From Hymenobacter amundsenii (GTDB taxonomy: Bacteria > Bacteroidota > Bacteroidia > Cytophagales > Hymenobacteraceae), in NCBI RefSeq assembly GCF_002204745.1, contig NZ_NIRR01000018.1:23167-87166 (forward strand): DNA of 64,000 nucleotides, written 5' to 3'. A program made the translations under genes and the position numbers. Positions 1 to 8,156 of this stretch are shown piece after piece. The notes below the pieces were generated by a model. That model was not told the DNA's origin and searched no databases. It saw only the letters and a program-made list of their open reading frames with translations. How positions within the stretch are numbered: the first letter of the stretch is position 1; each line of letters opens with the position of its first letter.

Positions 1-2296
1 GGTCAGCCTCCCGCTCCTTGCGGGCCTTCTCTCGGGCCGTTTGGGCATCCTTGGCCGTTTTATCGCGCTCGGCCTGGGTGGTGCCGTCGCCGCCACCGCC
101 GGGCTTGTTGCCGGCGGCATCATCGCCACCGGCTGGGGCTGGAGCATCAGGCTCGGTGGGCCGGGCGGCGCGGGTGGCGTTGAACGCATCCAGATAAGCC
201 CGGCCAGCGGCCCCGCCGATGCGGTTGAATTCGTCGACAGCCCCACTGATGTCACCGGCCATTACGGCCTTCCAGGCCTTGCCCACCTGCCCGAAGCTGA
301 CTTTAGCCGCGGCGCTGAAGCCCTCGAAAAATGCCGGCGAGTCGCGCAGCATGTCAAACAGCAACCGTAGCGGGGCAATCATCAGCACGAGTAGTGCCTT
401 CGCGTTGGCCGACTGCTGGCCCCACTCCAGCGTAGCCTTGGCCATATCGCTCAGCACGCCCCACAACAGGCGGGTCGGCGTGAACAGAAACCGAATCACG
501 GCCCCCAGCCCGTTGGCAATATCTTTCGCCAGGCTCCCCTCCTTGCTCACGAGCCCCATCTGCTCGGCTACGCGGCCCAACTCGTCCCACATCTCGCGCA
601 CCGGCGCGACTGCCTCCTTCCAGGTAGCGGCCAGCGACACGAGCAGGGTGTAGAGGAAGGTCATGGCCCCGTTGGAGAGCACCTCCATCGTGTTGCCGGT
701 GCCTTCGAACTCTTTGGCCAGCTCGTTCTGGGCGCCGGCCAGTTCCTTCTGGGAGGCCAGCAGGGCCTCCTGCTGCTGAATGTAGGGGTTGGTGTGGTCA
801 ATCAACTCATCGATGCCGCCGCCTACGTTGCGCAGCGACTTCAGATAGTCCAGACCGGCGTCCTCGCCCGGGCCGCCGAACACGTCGGCAATCACCGTCT
901 GCAGCTGCGCGGCCGGCACCTGGGTGTCGTTCATCTGCGTCGACACCAGCTTCAGCGCCTCCACCGACGAGATGCTGCCGTCGTTGATGCCGGCGAACAG
1001 CTTCTTGGTGAACTCGGTGCCGAAGGCGGCCTCCAGCGACTCGCCGGTGGCCTTGGTCTGCTCCCGGATGCGCAGGCCGAACTCCTTCACCACGTCGACC
1101 CCCTTATCGGAGAACACGCCATCGGTCTGGCTCTTGCTCACGATGGCCACGAACTCGCTGGCCGACACGCCGGCGGCCTTGAACTGCGCGGGGTACTCGC
1201 GCAGCTGGTCGAGGAACTCGCCGTTGGCGTCGGCCCCGCTTATAAAACCTTTCTCTATCAGGTCCAGCGCCTCCTTCTGGGAGATGCCCATTTGCTTGCT
1301 GAGCGAGTTGCTGGCCACTAGCACCTCGTTGTACTCCTTGCCAAACGTCTGGCTCAGGGCCCGGATGCCAGTGCTCAGCGCATCCAGCTCCTGGCCACTG
1401 GCCCCGGTCAGCGAGTTGATATCGGAGCGCATCTTGCCGATTTCGGTGGTCGTGTTGATGACCTCCGCCCCGAATTCCTTAATCATGTCGAGGGCGGCTT
1501 CCGCGCCTACGGCCACGCCGGCGAAGGACAACGCGTCTTTGAAGGTGAGGCCCGTTTCGGTGGCCTCGCCCATTTCCTTTTTCACGTCCTCGATGCGGTC
1601 CTTGAGGGCCTTGTAGTCCTTGAGCAGCTTGGCCCGGCCCGGGTCGTCGCCGGCCAGGTCGTCGAGCTGCTTTTCCAGCGCCGACGCCGAGGCTTTCATC
1701 TGGCCAAACGTGGCGTCCACTTTCTGGCCATTGAGCACTACCTGGCGGTTTTCCTGGTTGGTGCGCTCGGTGGCCTCCGCTAGCTGGCGCTGCTCAGCAG
1801 CCAGTTCTTCCGCCGTTTTCTGGTAGGTCCGCATCTCGGTGCCGGCGGCCTGCACACGCTGCTGCAGCACCTGGTAGTCGCGCAGCAGCGCGGCCCGGCC
1901 CGGGTCGTCGGCCGACACCTGCTCCAGCTGCGTGGCCAGAATGCCGGCGGCATCCTTCATCTCGCGCATGGAGGCCGTCGAAAGCTGGCCACTGCGCACG
2001 GTGGCCGTCTGGGCCTGGGCCAGCTGCTCGGTCTGCTCAGCCAGCTGCTGCTGCTCGGCGGCCAACTCCTCGGCCGTTTTCACGACCGCCCGCATTTCGG
2101 CGCGGGTTTCGGCAATCCGCTGGTTCAGCCGGGCGTAATCGTCCTGGAGCTTGGCCCGACCCGGATCATCCTGGGCCATCTTACCCAACTGACTATTGAG
2201 CACGGCCAGGCCAGCCCCCATCTCCTTAATGGAGGCGTTGGGCTGCTGGGCATCGAGTACTATGCGGACTTTTCTCTCTTCGCTATTCTCTGCCAT
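1..2296 (-). CDS. Phage tail tape measure protein, C-terminus outside window
   Basis: An open frame runs from ATG at 2296 to the window edge (765 codons visible, no stop). The N-terminal 250 residues are a charged coiled coil built from three copies of an 87-residue unit, each carrying DDPGRA (residues 43, 130 and 217) followed by a DYxxLxxR pattern. After this comes a TMP-like region rich in small residues, with hydrophobic segments around residues 540-600 and a Gly/Asp/Lys-rich stretch near the visible end. Tape measures set tail length and help DNA entry. The start overlaps the stop of the 59-residue gene upstream, as expected in a tail operon. The identification is strong from architecture and position; the exact family was not assigned. 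Confidence 0.85.
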   Translation of the reverse strand, partial: MAENSEERKVRIVLDAQQPNASIKEMGAGLAVLNSQLGKMAQDDPGRAKLQDDYARLNQRIAETRAEMRAVVKTAEELAAEQQQLAEQTEQLAQAQTATVRSGQLSTASMREMKDAAGILATQLEQVSADDPGRAALLRDYQVLQQRVQAAGTEMRTYQKTAEELAAEQRQLAEATERTNQENRQVVLNGQKVDATFGQMKASASALEKQLDDLAGDDPGRAKLLKDYKALKDRIEDVKKEMGEATETGLTFKDALSFAGVAVGAEAALDMIKEFGAEVINTTTEIGKMRSDINSLTGASGQELDALSTGIRALSQTFGKEYNEVLVASNSLSKQMGISQKEALDLIEKGFISGADANGEFLDQLREYPAQFKAAGVSASEFVAIVSKSQTDGVFSDKGVDVVKEFGLRIREQTKATGESLEAAFGTEFTKKLFAGINDGSISSVEALKLVSTQMNDTQVPAAQLQTVIADVFGGPGEDAGLDYLKSLRNVGGGIDELIDHTNPYIQQQEALLASQKELAGAQNELAKEFEGTGNTMEVLSNGAMTFLYTLLVSLAATWKEAVAPVREMWDELGRVAEQMGLVSKEGSLAKDIANGLGAVIRFLFTPTRLLWGVLSDMAKATLEWGQQSANAKALLVLMIAPLRLLFDMLRDSPAFFEGFSAAAKVSFGQVGKAWKAVMAGDISGAVDEFNRIGGAAGRAYLDAFNATRAARPTEPDAPAPAGGDDAAGNKPGGGGDGTTQAERDKTAKDAQTAREKARKEREAD

Positions 2297-2462
2297 CGCA
2301 CAGGGCGGCCCGCAGGCCTTGAATTTTATCGTTTATGTCCAGCGCCTCGATAGTGCACCGGGTAAATTCAGCCGAGGCAACAGGCAGTCGCTTAAGCTTA
2401 TTGGTGAGTACATTCAACGTGAACACCAGCGTGCTCAGGCTCTCGTTTTGGTTTGCTCCCAT
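2283..2462 (-). CDS. Small phage protein before the tape measure gene (59 aa)
   Basis: ATG at 2462, 11 bases after the stop of the gene upstream. The TAG stop lies inside the first codons of the tape measure gene, a 14-base overlap. The 59-residue product is mostly helical, with several Leu/Lys residues in the middle (TNKLKRLP) and no recognised domain. The slot just before a tape measure gene is commonly occupied by tail assembly chaperones. This product is shorter than typical chaperones and no slippery heptamer was noticed, so that role is only positional inference. Confidence 0.6.
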   Translation of the reverse strand: MGANQNESLSTLVFTLNVLTNKLKRLPVASAEFTRCTIEALDINDKIQGLRAALCDGRE

Positions 2463-2473
2463 CGTCGCTTATC

Positions 2474-2923
2474 TTAAAAGTTAACTTGTAGATCATCCGC
2501 CGGCAGCGCCTCCGACACGGCCGAAATAAGCAGCGTGCCGTGGAGCTCACTCATGAGCTCGGCCAGGCGTTTGGTCTGGTAGGCTATTTCGCGCGAGTAC
2601 CACTTCTTGGCCTTGCGCTCCCGGCGCTTGAGTTGACCCCGGCTGTTGCGGATTCTGTCGTAGCCATCGTCGCCTTTGCGCACGCCCTGGCCCATCCCCC
2701 GGCCCACGCCCATATCCACGAACTTGCCGTAGAGGGCGTAGCTCAGTTGCAGCTGCAGCCGCCCGGTGGCCGCGCCAATGACCTGCTTGCGGAAGCTGGC
2801 CATCAGCGCCCCAGTCTGGCGGATGCGCAGCTTGCGAATGTTGGTAATAAAGCTCTCGACCGTGAAATCGAGCCACTTGGTGGCTACTTCCAGCTCCTGC
2901 TGGTTGAGATTGTCGAGGATCAT
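2474..2923 (-). CDS. Phage tail-completion/neck-like protein
   Basis: A 149-residue basic protein. The middle holds a sequence of the type YALYGKFVDMGVGRG, followed by a Lys/Arg-rich region (about residues 85-115). A short aromatic-Asp-Gly 'FVDMGVG' element is typical of gp10-like minor tail proteins in Bacteroidota prophages (recalled family trait, not tested). The start overlaps the preceding stop by 4 bases (ATGA), placing it in the tail operon just before the tape measure gene. Function is inferred from position; a structural minor tail role is most likely. Confidence 0.6.
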   Translation of the reverse strand: MILDNLNQQELEVATKWLDFTVESFITNIRKLRIRQTGALMASFRKQVIGAATGRLQLQLSYALYGKFVDMGVGRGMGQGVRKGDDGYDRIRNSRGQLKRRERKAKKWYSREIAYQTKRLAELMSELHGTLLISAVSEALPADDLQVNF

Positions 2924-4395
2924 AATCGGATGGGTCGGTAGGTGAAGCGGGCGGATTCGAGGCGGCGCGACGTGTTCAGGCTCACGCTCACCTTCTCCCA
3001 GAGGTATTTGCGGTAATTGACCAGCTCCTTGCGGGCCGGGTCGAGGGCCAGCAGGTCGGCCACCCGGAAGCTGGCCGTGCGCTGCTCACTGCCGGCGCGG
3101 TCCAGAAAGCCGAGCCAGGCGCTGTACTGGTGGAAATACAAGTCGGGCCAGTCCAGACCGGGCAGCCGGTCGGGGTCGGGGCTGGCGCTACTGGCCAGCG
3201 GGTAGGTCTGGCCGTCCTGGTCGGCCGTCACCCCGAAATCGTAGAGCAGGTGCAGGCCGGCGCGGCTCTCCAGTCCGGCTTCGAACGCCGGGCTGGAGCC
3301 TTTGGCCAGGATGCCCGGCACGTGCCGGCGGCTGTTGTCGGCCGGGTCGGTGGCCACCACCATGTGCAGCGTGCCGGCGGCCGAGTCGATGGTGGTCTGG
3401 CCGGCCCCGATGCGCAGCTGGGCCCAGCTGGTGTCGAGGGTTTTGTTGAGCTCGTCGTCGGCCAGCGCCATTTTCAGCAAAAAGCCCCCGCCCAGCGCCG
3501 GGCTCAGGCGACCCGGCCCGGCCGTGCGCTCGAGGTAACCGGGCTCGGCCACCACGTCGCGTAGGCGACCGATGCGCACGCGGGGGCGCACGGGGTGGAA
3601 CAGGAACATGAGCCCGAACAGCTTCTGCAGCGACACCAGGAATTCGCCCACGCCCATATCGGGCACGTGCTCGGCCAGGGCAAAGTCGGCGGGCAGCACC
3701 GGCACCGGGTCGTTGGGCGCGGCCAGCACCTCCACGGCCCGGTCGGAGTAGCAGACCAGCTGCGCGGCGTCGGCCAGCCACTCCCCTTCTACCTGGTAGC
3801 CCAGGGCCCCAAACACGGCCCGCAGCAGGTACACCAGGCGCGGGAACGGCACGATGGGGTACTGCCAGGCGGCGGGCGTGTTGGTGCGGTAGACCCCATT
3901 TCGGTAGTCATTTACCAAGCCTCCAGCCTGCTCAAATGGCTTGTTCTTACCGCCGTAGAACTGCGGGTGGTGCATGGTAGGCAGCGCGTAGGCCGCGGCA
4001 TCGGGGCGCAGCTCCAGCAGCACCCGGCCCAGCTCGAGCTGGCGCAGGGTGCGGCCGGCGATGCGGGCCTGCAGGTCGGCCGCATCGGCGGCAAACGTGT
4101 AAGACCAGACGCGCTTTTGCTCGTCGGCTTCCTTGTAGAGCAGGCTGCCGCGCCGCCAGAGCACCTCATCGATGTAGCAATCGTAGGGCTCGGGGGCGAT
4201 GGTTTCGCCCTGGGCGGCCCGCAGGTGCGGGAAGTTGAGCCGGCGCAGGTTGCCCGGCGTCCAGGGCACGGAAAACGAGTACGACGTGGTGCCGGGCACC
4301 GAGTCGAAGCGAAACAGCGGGCTCTGGATTTCGAGGCTGATGGTGGTGTTCTCGCTCAGGTCGAGCACCCCGGCGGCATTTTCAAAGCGGATCAT
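2920..4395 (-). CDS. Phage tail structural protein (491 aa), function not assigned
   Basis: The 491-residue product begins with beta-rich sequence (MIRFENAAGVLDLSENTTI) containing PGTTSYSFSVPWTPGN, resembling the N-terminal domain of distal-tail or baseplate proteins. The remainder is mixed beta sequence with many Trp and Pro residues. There is no signal peptide or membrane segment. It overlaps both neighbours by 4 bases (ATGA), so it is translationally coupled to the SprB-repeat protein upstream and the small tail protein downstream. Likely part of the tail tip or baseplate; no catalytic motif was found. Confidence 0.55.
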   Translation of the reverse strand: MIRFENAAGVLDLSENTTISLEIQSPLFRFDSVPGTTSYSFSVPWTPGNLRRLNFPHLRAAQGETIAPEPYDCYIDEVLWRRGSLLYKEADEQKRVWSYTFAADAADLQARIAGRTLRQLELGRVLLELRPDAAAYALPTMHHPQFYGGKNKPFEQAGGLVNDYRNGVYRTNTPAAWQYPIVPFPRLVYLLRAVFGALGYQVEGEWLADAAQLVCYSDRAVEVLAAPNDPVPVLPADFALAEHVPDMGVGEFLVSLQKLFGLMFLFHPVRPRVRIGRLRDVVAEPGYLERTAGPGRLSPALGGGFLLKMALADDELNKTLDTSWAQLRIGAGQTTIDSAAGTLHMVVATDPADNSRRHVPGILAKGSSPAFEAGLESRAGLHLLYDFGVTADQDGQTYPLASSASPDPDRLPGLDWPDLYFHQYSAWLGFLDRAGSEQRTASFRVADLLALDPARKELVNYRKYLWEKVSVSLNTSRRLESARFTYRPIRL

Positions 4396-6353
4396 AAGCG
4401 GCCGGATTCAGGGCCCACGGCGGCCGGGGTGGTGCCAGCGGGCGTGGGGGGCAGGTAGGGCGTGAACTGCTGCTCGATGGGCAGCACGAACTCCACTTCC
4501 AGCGTGGGCACGGTTTTGCCGTCGTCGAGCAGATTCACGGTTTTGGTTTTCAAGTAGCCAGCCAGCCACCGGCCGCTATTGAGCAGCAGCACCCGACGGC
4601 TGAGCAGCAGCTCCTGCAGGGCCAGCATGGCCGCCGAACCCAGGGCCACGCCGCTGGCCAGCTTGAGCACTGGCTTGAGCTCCCGCTCCAGCACGGCCGT
4701 GTCGCCCACCAGCGGGTCGTAGGCGAGCGAGCGGGTGAGTTCCACCTGCTCGCCGCTCAACTCGGCATCGTGCTGGGCTTCGCCGGTGGCCACAAACGTA
4801 TTCATGCCACCGAGGCTATTGGCGTAGAGCAGGTAGCGCCGAAACGGCTTCACCCGGCGGTCGAGCACGTAGCGGCGGGTCTCGCTGAGGCCGTTGCCCT
4901 CACCGTCGACGATGTCCACTTGCCAGTCGACCAGCAAGCGGCTGCTGGCGGGCGTGAGCTGGGCCGCCACGAGTTGCGCGTACCCCACGCCAAAGCAGAA
5001 TACCTCGAACCGGGCCACGTCCAGCACACGGTGCATGGTGCCGACCTGGCTGCTGCCATCAGTGAAATTGAGGCGAAACCGACAGCTGATCTGCGCGGTG
5101 GCAGCCAGGCTCTGGAAATACAGAAACTCGGGCTGGTCGGCAAATACCGCCTTGTCGTTGGCATCCCACGTCAGAAATGGAAAGCGGCCAGGCTGGTAGG
5201 AGTTGAACCAGGTGCGAGCCGCCGCTTCGGCGCTGCTCAGCCCGCCGAGCAGGGCGTAATGCTGCACCAGGTCGGTGGCGACGCTGCGAACCGGCGGCTC
5301 GCCCGAGAGCTGTGCATGGCGCAGGTAAAAGCGCCGAAATAGCGCCGTGGCCCGCTCCCCTACCGGCCCGGTGGCGGGCGGCACGTGGTAGGCCAACTCG
5401 GGGGCCAGCAGCTCCTGCACCTGAAACGTGGTGCGGCCGGCGCGGTCGGCCGGCTGCTCCAGCTCGGTACCCACCGGCTCAAACACCCCGCTTAAATAGT
5501 CGCGCTCCACCAGCACCTGGCACGCGAACGTGAGGCCGGGCAAGGTACTGGGGTCGGCACGGTAGTCATCGCCGGCATCGAGGGGCAGAGCGATGGGGTT
5601 GCGTACGAAGTAGTAGCGAAACTCGCTCGCCCCGACGACTACCGTGGTCTGGCAGCCCAGCGAGTCGGTGATGGTGCACGCGTAGGTGCCGTCGGCCAGG
5701 TCGGAGCGAGTATTGGTCGTCTGGGCCGGGTCATCGTCCCAGGCATAGGTGTAGGGAGCCGTGCCGCCCGACACGCGCAGCGTCACGAGCTGATCGGTTT
5801 TGTCAATCACGACCTCGATGCGCGTGTTCTGGCCCACCGTAACCGGCAGCAGCAGCTGGGCCCCGCTTTCGTGGCGGATCGTAACGGTGTAGTTGCCGGC
5901 CACCAGCTGGTCGCGGTCGGCGGTGGTAGCTCCGTCGCTCCAGCTGTAGGTGTAAATGCCGGCGGGCGAGTCGGCGCTTAGCTCCAGCTCCACGATGCCG
6001 CCGGCCGCGCCGAAGCACTTGTTGTCGGTGACGGTGGCCGTGGCCACGATGGTGTGCGGGTCGGTGGTGAAGCCACCCACCCCATCGTGGAAGTAGCCAG
6101 TACGCGTGGGGCCCTGCACCGTGAAATGAAACTCGAAATCAGTGGCCAGCGACAGGTTTTCGGGCGGGGCCTCGCCGGTGCTGGTCTCCTGGGTGTAGGA
6201 GCCGCCGGCGGGGAAGGCCGTAAACACGACCTGCAGCGTGTCGGTATCGAAATCGTAGCGGTCGGCGCCGTAGTAGTTACCGAACGACTGGTCGTAATCC
6301 CGGTCGCCGAAGCTGCCGTTGGGCCGCCATTCCTGGAGAAGTGTAATCAGCAT
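4392..6353 (-). CDS. Phage tail protein with two SprB-like (PKD-fold) repeats
   Basis: A 653-residue protein. Residues about 103-163 and 178-240 are two SprB-type repeats: each has a Tyr-rich strand, a W-D/S-D core (YSWSDGATT, YAWDDDPAQ), a DL.DGTY or LVAGNY turn and a TVTI/TCTI-like last strand, the second ending in DSLGC. Such repeats are widespread in Bacteroidota surface adhesins such as SprB; here they sit in a phage tail gene. The C-terminal 400 residues are beta-rich and unassigned. Position in the tail operon suggests a baseplate or receptor-contacting protein that borrowed a host adhesin module (inference). Confidence 0.6.
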   Translation of the reverse strand: MLITLLQEWRPNGSFGDRDYDQSFGNYYGADRYDFDTDTLQVVFTAFPAGGSYTQETSTGEAPPENLSLATDFEFHFTVQGPTRTGYFHDGVGGFTTDPHTIVATATVTDNKCFGAAGGIVELELSADSPAGIYTYSWSDGATTADRDQLVAGNYTVTIRHESGAQLLLPVTVGQNTRIEVVIDKTDQLVTLRVSGGTAPYTYAWDDDPAQTTNTRSDLADGTYACTITDSLGCQTTVVVGASEFRYYFVRNPIALPLDAGDDYRADPSTLPGLTFACQVLVERDYLSGVFEPVGTELEQPADRAGRTTFQVQELLAPELAYHVPPATGPVGERATALFRRFYLRHAQLSGEPPVRSVATDLVQHYALLGGLSSAEAAARTWFNSYQPGRFPFLTWDANDKAVFADQPEFLYFQSLAATAQISCRFRLNFTDGSSQVGTMHRVLDVARFEVFCFGVGYAQLVAAQLTPASSRLLVDWQVDIVDGEGNGLSETRRYVLDRRVKPFRRYLLYANSLGGMNTFVATGEAQHDAELSGEQVELTRSLAYDPLVGDTAVLERELKPVLKLASGVALGSAAMLALQELLLSRRVLLLNSGRWLAGYLKTKTVNLLDDGKTVPTLEVEFVLPIEQQFTPYLPPTPAGTTPAAVGPESGRL

Positions 6354-6356
6354 GGC

Positions 6357-6905
6357 TTAGGAAGAGAAGGCCGCCGGGTTGTAGGCCAGCGCGGCCGTGG
6401 CGGGGTTGGTGAAATCAAAATCGAAGCGCGTGCCGTACCAGGTGCCGTCGCCGACCGGGCCGATGGTGTCGGCCGTGATGGACTTCTCGTCGACGCGCAC
6501 CTTCACCTGGCCGGCCAGCGCGTGCAGCACGGCGGCCATGATCTGCTCGCCGGTCTGCTCCGAGGCATCAATGGCGACTTCGACCTGGTCTTGGTCCTTG
6601 GGGTTGGCGATTTTCTGGAACACGTAGAAGGCCCCCGACCGGCGGCGCTGCTTGTGGTCGCCGCCGTTGTCGAGGTACTGGGTGTGGCAGCTTTCGACCA
6701 CCAGCACCTGGGAAGTCGCGCCGGGTTTGTAGTAGCGGCCGAGCATGTTCTCGGTCATTTCGGCCAGATCCACTATTTTCTGGAACGGGTCGATGCTGAC
6801 CACCACGCGGGCGAAGCGGACCACGGCGGGCGTGTGCTGAATAAGCTGGTGGCGCGTGGCCAGGTCGCGGAACAGGGCGACGTACTGGGAGTGACGGAGT
6901 AGCAT
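6357..6905 (-). CDS. Phage structural protein, unknown (182 aa)
   Basis: A 182-residue protein with no signal peptide or membrane segment. It has alternating beta strands (VVRFARVVVSID, SQVLVVESC) and a C-terminal DFDFTNPATAALAYNPAAF segment typical of small beta-sandwich virion proteins. Stop and start overlap the neighbour upstream by one base (TAATG), and it lies 3 bases before the SprB-repeat gene. Candidate roles are tail tube subunit, tail terminator or baseplate connector; the sequence alone does not decide. Confidence 0.5.
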   Translation of the reverse strand: MLLRHSQYVALFRDLATRHQLIQHTPAVVRFARVVVSIDPFQKIVDLAEMTENMLGRYYKPGATSQVLVVESCHTQYLDNGGDHKQRRRSGAFYVFQKIANPKDQDQVEVAIDASEQTGEQIMAAVLHALAGQVKVRVDEKSITADTIGPVGDGTWYGTRFDFDFTNPATAALAYNPAAFSS

Positions 6906-7714
6906 TAGCGGGCAGTTTGGTGTTTGCGGGCCTCGCGGGCCCGGTCGTTCATTTCAGCCAGGATGGTGCGCAGGTGCTGGCCAGCAGTTTGCTCCAGCGG
7001 CCCGAACGCGCCGCCCGAAAGCTGGCGCAGCACCCGGCCCCAGTCGCCTTTCTCCTGGGCCGCGGTGGTGTTGTCGGCCGCGTCGAACACGTCGGGGTAG
7101 TCGGCCTGCAGCTGGGCCCGGCAGCCGCGGTACCAGAGCATGATGCTGAGCTTATCGGTGTCGGCCACGTGACGCAGCCGGTGCGCGTAGTGGGCCACGT
7201 TGTGCTCGTTGAAGGGCTGGCGGGCGTCGCCGTTCCAGTCGGGCTGACCCGGGCCCACACCGGCGCGGGCCGGGCGGTAGAGAGCGGCCAAGAAGTGGTC
7301 GAGCGCCTCGGGCGACTTGCGCAGGGCGTACTGGCAGAAGTAGGTGTCGGCGAACATGAACTCGCCGAAGCGCACGCCGCTCAGCGCGTCGCCGGGGCCA
7401 GTAAAGGCGCGGTCCTTACGCGGCGTGGTCTTGGCTGGCTGGTGCAGTTCGGGCAGCAGCTGGCGGGTGAGGTGGTGCTCGTCGGAAAAAACGAAGTCGG
7501 TGAGGCCGTAGAGGCCTTTTACCTGCACCTCGGGCAACTCGATGAGCAGTTCTATTTCGGCCCCGGTAATAACGCTGAGCAGGCGCAGGCGGGTGGGCCA
7601 GAACTCGGCCGGGCCATAGAGCACGCGCACCACGTCGGCGAGCTGGGCGCGGGTGAGTTCGTTCCAGGTGCTGGCCGGAGCGAACTGCCGGCCCCAGATG
7701 TCGAGACGTTCCAT
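6905..7714 (-). CDS. Phage protein, unknown (269 aa), first gene of the tail operon
   Basis: A 269-residue soluble protein. Early motifs are an aromatic WGRQFAPASTWNELT and a central region with several Phe/Tyr/Trp (FADTYFCQYALRKSPEALDHFLAALYRP). The ATG at 7714 lies 3 bases downstream of a bipartite promoter element shared by other late operons, so the mRNA is probably almost leaderless and this is the first gene of the tail operon running down to the tape measure gene. No domain was recognised. It may be a tail assembly factor or structural protein. Confidence 0.55.
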   Translation of the reverse strand: MERLDIWGRQFAPASTWNELTRAQLADVVRVLYGPAEFWPTRLRLLSVITGAEIELLIELPEVQVKGLYGLTDFVFSDEHHLTRQLLPELHQPAKTTPRKDRAFTGPGDALSGVRFGEFMFADTYFCQYALRKSPEALDHFLAALYRPARAGVGPGQPDWNGDARQPFNEHNVAHYAHRLRHVADTDKLSIMLWYRGCRAQLQADYPDVFDAADNTTAAQEKGDWGRVLRQLSGGAFGPLEQTAGQHLRTILAEMNDRAREARKHQTAR

Positions 7715-7717
7715 GCA

Positions 7718-7755
7718 GCAAAACTGCCGATGGCTGCCTCGGGTAGAAAGGACAC
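7718..7755 (-). promoter_or_regulatory. Bipartite late promoter-like element, copy A
   Basis: Read on the minus strand: GTGTCCTTT, 18 bases, then GGCAGTTTTGC, ending 3 bases before the ATG at 7714. The same pair with the same 21-base distance (GTGTCC to GGCAG) occurs at 14117-14080, 19019-18982 and 22973-22936, with a variant at 28530-28493. CAGTTTTG resembles the Bacteroidota -7 box TAnnTTTG. Each copy follows a terminator-like hairpin, closely in all cases except copy B. Confidence 0.75.
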
Positions 7756-7784
7756 AAAAAAGCCCCCGGCGGGTTGCCGGGGGC
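7756..7784 (-). terminator. Rho-independent terminator after the amidoligase operon
   Basis: Arms GCCCCCGGC and GCCGGGGGC (7784-7776 and 7770-7762) with a 5-base loop, followed on the minus strand by a T run (TTTTTT) that runs directly into promoter copy A. Confidence 0.85.
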
Positions 7785-7789
7785 GATGA

Positions 7790-7926
7790 TTACATCATAT
7801 GCTGCCAGAGCCACTTTAGCCCTAGCCATGCTATTATTAGCGCGGCCAAGCCCAACGCGGCCAGCATCAGGCCGCCGAGGATGCGTTGGCCCAAGTTAGG
7901 CCAGCCATGCGGTCGTAGCGGCTCAT
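7790..7926 (-). pseudogene. Small single-TM protein, apparent one-base frameshift
   Basis: ATG at 7926 overlaps the upstream stop (ATGA). Its frame ends after 19 codons, but a -1 shift near the AACTTGG sequence opens a frame reading LGQRILGGLMLAALGLAALI and onward to IAWLGLKWLWQHMM, a clear transmembrane helix with a Trp-rich end, stopping at 7790-7792. With one extra base the product would be 45 residues. Either this is a sequencing or decay frameshift, or the peptide starts internally at TTG 7894 or ATG 7867. Role unknown; a small membrane protein close to lysis genes could be an accessory lysis factor (speculative). Confidence 0.4.
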
Positions 7927-8156
7927 GGCGCCAGCGTCAGGAAGCCACCGGCCACCAAGTCGTCGATGAAGTTGAGGGCGTTGTCGGTGCGGACCATAGT
8001 ACCGTTCTGCATCTGGCAGCGCCGGGCGTATTCCTCCATGAAATCCTCGGGCCCTACGGTAGGGGCCCACTTTTGTGAATCGTCGCGCAGGGCCAGTACC
8101 AGGCCCCACGCGGAAGGGGCCGTTACCTGGCCCCCTCCGAGTAGTTCGTATGTCAT
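7923..8156 (-). CDS. Phage protein, unknown (77 aa)
   Basis: The ATG at 8156 overlaps the TAA of the amidoligase (TAATG), so this start is preferred over longer upstream possibilities. The 77-residue product is acidic and soluble, with GLVLALRDDSQKWAP and ALNFIDDLVAGGFLTLAP segments and no recognised domain. Coupling to the amidoligase may mean a shared function, but nothing in the sequence proves it. Confidence 0.55.
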   Translation of the reverse strand: MTYELLGGGQVTAPSAWGLVLALRDDSQKWAPTVGPEDFMEEYARRCQMQNGTMVRTDNALNFIDDLVAGGFLTLAP

